A stretch of 64,000 nt of DNA from positions 25,360,591-25,424,590 of the forward strand of contig CM033393.1 of NCBI GenBank assembly GCA_019426215.1, read 5' to 3'. The translations under genes were made by a program, and so were the position numbers. The notes below the pieces were generated by a model. The model saw nothing but the letters and a program-made list of their open reading frames with translations, did not search any database and was not told the DNA's origin. Shown one piece after another: positions 60,462 to 64,000 of the stretch (position 1 is its first letter; each line of letters begins with the position of its first letter). Origin of the DNA: Buddleja alternifolia (lineage: Eukaryota; Streptophyta; Magnoliopsida; Lamiales; Scrophulariaceae).

Positions 60462-62409
60462 CAACTTTTGGCTTTTAATGATTTTTGGTATTAATATGTT
60501 GGATTTCATGTTTGTGATGAAAAAATTTAATTGGATTAATATTTTTCATGGTTATATTTATTTTTTGAAAGTTAAATCTGAACCAATAAATTTGATTATG
60601 TAATTTATGTTTTGAATATGAATCAATTTTTATATTGGATATGAATATGTGATGAAAAATATGATTGGATTTATATTTTTTGTTGTTAGATTTATTTTTG
60701 AAAGTTAAATTTGAACCAAAAATTTGATTTCACGATTTATGTTTTGAATGTGATTTAAAGTTTTTGTATTTGATATGAATTTATGCATGAACATGAATAT
60801 GTGGTCTGAATAATCTTGGAATTTGGCTCGGAAAATTCGAAACGGCGTCCGCTTCACGACGGTGCACCTACAAGGCGCCTGCACAGCAGGCGCTGTGTTC
60901 AAAGCAGCGGGTCGCAGGGCAACCCGTTCAATCGAGTCACTCCGTGACCCCGTAATTCTATTTTTTTTTTTAAAAATATAAAGCTAGGTTTAACTCGGCA
61001 GGTAAAACCACGGTTTCAACCCATAGGTTTGACCCACGGGTCAACCCATGGGTGAACCCAATTTTTAAAATTAAATTAAATATTTATTTTAAAATTGTTT
61101 TAAAATTTATTAAAGGATAAAATAATTTTAGAAATTTGTTTCATGCCTAATTTTAAATTAATTGAAAATTAAAATAATCCTAGTCCAAAGAAATTTATTT
61201 TGAATTAAAATTCTTTGTCAAATCAATTTAGAATTGATTTTTTGAAACTAAATTAGATTTATTGTCAACTAGGATTAGAGTTGAATTAATTTTTAAATTG
61301 GATTTAAATTAATTCAATTATTTTTCAAATCACATTTAATTAAAATTGGATTTTAATTTAATTCTTTTTGAAAGAACTCCAATGTTTTAGCTATCTTTTA
61401 ATCTTTTGATGTTTAATATTGTGGGATGTCTTCCATGGACTAGATTTTTTTATGGGTTTTGTTTTATGGGTTGTACCGGGTCTTTTGAAACCTCCCAGTT
61501 TGTATTTTATTTTTTATAGAAAAATGTATACGATGCATTTATATTTATGTAATTAGAATTCAACCTTTTTGGAAAAAAATCTGCTTGGAGCTGGAAGACC
61601 TTGAAGTTAGACATAGGTTAGATCTTATAGGTCCCCTAACCCTCAATTGAGCCATTGGCTTAACTCAATCTAGATAAGTCTATGGAAAGCATGTGTGCTA
61701 GAATTGCTATGCGTTTTCTATTTTTGTAATCCATGTATGCGCGCTATACATGGATAATGTGCAAAGTGAGACCAATTTAATCCCAAATTCTTCCATTGGA
61801 TAATGATACTGAATTTAGATTAAAAGGGAATTGGATGTTCCGACTCTCCATCAAACTTAGGATAAATTGAATAAATATCAATGTGCAAAATTTCTTCCCA
61901 GTAAGTGGGGGTTATGCATTGCGGCATTTATTTGAAATCTATAAGTGCATTAGATGCCATCACTCGAAACAAATTCCACCCCATATATCGACAGAGGGTT
62001 GCAAGGTGGAATTCAATTGTTAGATTGATTGGAAGTTGATGGGCCCAAACTCAGATAGATCACAACCTATATATCGTTAAAGGGTTGCAGTCTCGTGATC
62101 TATGAGCCAAACTAATGATTGAGTCGCATGTTGGACGATGCTGGCAAGGATCGCCACTTTAATAAAATTAGTGAGCCATATATCGTTAAATGATTGCAAC
62201 TCACCGACTTTATTAAAGAACCCAATCACTCGCTACGAAAACTTTCCAACGAGATTTCCGAATATTGCAATGGGAGTGCAATGATTCAAAAATTATACTG
62301 GGAGCCAAGTGAAAATTCAAAGTCCTGTCTAATTTTACTTGGTGTACAGCATAAAGACCTAATTGAATCTTTCTTTATTCTCTGCAGTTATTTTATTTTC
62401 TCTCTCAAA
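60462..62409 (+). other. leader of copia element II with three hairpins
   Basis: Untranslated, 1.95 kb. Hairpin units at 61972-62013 (AATTCCACC/GGTGGAATT), 62055-62103 (ATAGATCAC/GTGATCTAT) and 62157-62218 (CTTTAATAAA/TTTATTAAAG with inner GTGAG/CTCAC). Loops share ATATATCG and GGTTGCA or GATTGCA. Position and order match copia I. Confidence 0.65.
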
Positions 62410-63774
62410 ATGGTTAACAACCCTCTTTCAACATTGCTTGAGAAAAACGTCTTCACTGGACCAAATTGTACTGACTGGCTCAGAAATTTGAGGATTGTCC
62501 TAAGTTTAGAGTCCCTTGGCTATGTACTCGAGGCTGACAAACCTGTTGCTCTAGCTGAAGAAGCTGAGGACAATGAACATGAAGCACATAACACTTGGTG
62601 TAAAGATGACATTCGCGTGAAGGGTTGCATGCTCGGCTCCATGAACAATGAACTGAAAAAATCCCACGAGAACATGGATGACTCGAGGTCGATCATGATG
62701 CATCTCAAGGAGCTTTATGAAGAGCACAGTAGGGTTGCTCGATATGAGATATCGAGAGAGCTCTTCAGAGCTAGGATGGGAGAAGGAGAGAAGGTGGGAG
62801 ATCATTTACTCAAAATGATTTCAATGATTGAGAGATTGGAAGTTCTCGATTTTTTCATGGATTTCCACCTTCAAAATGATCTCATCCTACTATCACTCCC
62901 TATCTCTTTTTCCCAGTATTGTGAACTTCAATATGAATGAGATTGAATGTACATTAGCTAGGCTAATGAACAAACTGATCAGTGCCCAGGGCCAAATGAA
63001 GCCAAAGGGAAAGGAGTCTGCTCTAGCCATCTCAACCTTTGGAGGGACTTCGAGTTTTAACAAGAGAAAGAGGGGTAAGAAGAAGAAGGGAGCATTGAAG
63101 GCTAAGAGAAACATAAGAAAAGGAAAGTCCGCTAAGAAGTACAGGGGGCATGGGCTAAAGAAGACAGCTATCTGCCTTTACTACAAAGAGGCCGGTCACT
63201 GGAAACGTGACTGCCCAAAGCTAAAGGTTGATACTACTGCAAGTATGGAACTCTATGTTTTAGAAGCTAATTGTTCTATGACTATATTCTCCACTTCATA
63301 GATTCTAGACTCAGGAGCTAGCGCTCATGTCTGTGTTTTGAAACAGGATCTGGAAAGAAGTAGGAGGCTCGACGAGCAAGAAGTGATGATCCATGTAGGC
63401 AGCGAACATAGTGTGGCAGCTACTCACATAGGATCCACTTCTTTATCTTTATCTACTGGACATTTACTAGTTCTAGATGATTGCCTTGTTTTGCCCAATT
63501 GTTCTATTCCTGTACAAGTTAGACTTGGATACGATTTTCGATTTTTGAACAATGCTTGTAATATTTATTTTAGAAATAATTTGTTGGCTCTGCATCTTTA
63601 GTAAATGGTTTATATTACTTGAATGTCCAAAATAGATGTATTGTGAATACAATCACCAAAAAACGAGGTACAACAAATAACGTTGATGACCCACTGACCA
63701 AGGCACTATCACAGGCGGTGCTAGAACGACATCTTGAGAAAATGGGTATTAGATACCATAGCGATTGGCATTGA
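62410..63774 (+). pseudogene. copia II gag, protease start and RNase H tail
   Basis: ATG at 62410 (MVNNPLSTLLEKNV) aligns with copia I gag. Frame changes near 62910. The knuckle CLYYKEAGHWKRDC has Tyr in place of the second metal-binding Cys. A stop at 63299-63301 precedes the protease motif LDSGAS; the frame then ends at 63599-63601. From about 63675 the reading is the C-terminus of RNase H (VDDPLTKALSQ) to TGA at 63772-63774. Everything between is deleted. No active product expected. Confidence 0.9.
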
Positions 63775-63789
63775 GTGCAATTGGGAGAT

Positions 63790-64000
63790 TTTTAGGATTA
63801 TGCCCACCATGCCCTAGAGGAATTAGATTATTAGGGCATTATATTTGTGTTGTACAAACCCTTATTCATCAATAAAGGCATAGTTTTTGTTCATATCAAT
63901 CTTGATGACATTAATATAAGTATTGAACAAATAAGTCCAAGGTAAACAAGAGGGAGATTATACTCCTCAATGGTCTGAGGAGATGGACACTAGAAGTATC
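63790..64000 (+). repeat. 3' LTR of copia element II, first 211 bp
   Basis: Preceded by GGGAGAT. First bases are TTTTAGGATTATGCCC, so the canonical TG start is changed to TT. Matches 58659 onward; continues outside the window. Confidence 0.9.

Larger units (their letters stand above)
58659..64000 (+). mobile_element. copia element II, internally deleted, runs off window
   Basis: 5' LTR 58659-60445, primer binding site, leader with three hairpins, gag and start of protease, then a direct jump to the last codons of RNase H, polypurine tract and the first 211 bp of the 3' LTR. Integrase, RT and most of RNase H are deleted at about 63675. Same family group as copia I. Non-autonomous. Confidence 0.93.

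Noticed and set aside
1..64000. tRNA, rRNA or ordinary host protein genes
   Set aside because: None could be supported by eye; tRNA-like matches are only primer binding sites of LTR elements.

Overview
The window is nuclear DNA of a flowering plant, probably a eudicot. It is AT-rich and built almost entirely of nested transposable elements: Ty1/copia and Ty3 LTR elements, a MULE carrying a plant mobile domain gene, a CACTA element with a tnp2 transposase, and hAT-, PIF- and MITE-like pieces. I found no tRNA, rRNA, CRISPR array or convincing host gene. Every recognised multi-domain element gene carries at least one stop, frameshift or insertion. The only intact reading frames of interest are two small unknown proteins inside the MULE and one short frame inside a non-autonomous Ty3-type element.

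Layout. 1-15597: 3' part of a Sirevirus-like copia element (RT/RNase H, a very long post-pol frame, 3' LTR). It is split by an antisense solo LTR of its own family (3055-4617, target duplication TTGGT), by a solo LTR of another copia family (6854-8427, duplication GGTAC), and by a 4-kb foldback element with minisatellite arms in its 3' LTR (11296-15353, duplication TAA). 15731-31136: a MULE with palindrome-studded terminal inverted repeats and a 10-bp duplication. It carries a degenerate plant mobile domain gene, a divergent pair of small paralogous proteins and a MuDR-type transposase; a 5.4-kb non-autonomous LTR element sits inside it (19376-24779). 31147-40036: gene-poor DNA with two MITEs, a poly(T) micro-insertion, a hAT-like element (34496-35794) and an old Ty3 LTR with its primer binding site. 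40037-58302: a complete but dead copia element (duplication ATTTG) whose RNase H region is interrupted by an 8.7-kb CACTA element (47745-56485, duplication GGA). 58475-58658: a Ty3 RT fragment, cut by a second, internally deleted copia element that runs off the window (58659-64000).

Relative ages follow from the nesting: Sirevirus before its three insertions, MULE before the Ty3-type element inside it, first copia element before CACTA. The two copia elements may both have landed in one older Ty3 element.

The observations I consider most likely to be new are these. (1) A stem-loop in the LTRs of three related but diverged copia families has a constant 27-nt loop, covarying arms and a competing upstream pairing. 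(2) A set of three hairpins precedes gag in both copia leaders, also with compensatory changes. (3) The MULE has a divergent pair of paralogous small proteins of unknown function, in addition to transposase and a plant mobile domain gene. (4) A PIF-like element has grown into a 4-kb foldback of about 20-bp repeats. Exon limits, domain assignments and lineage names are from reading the sequence only; nothing was searched or computed.
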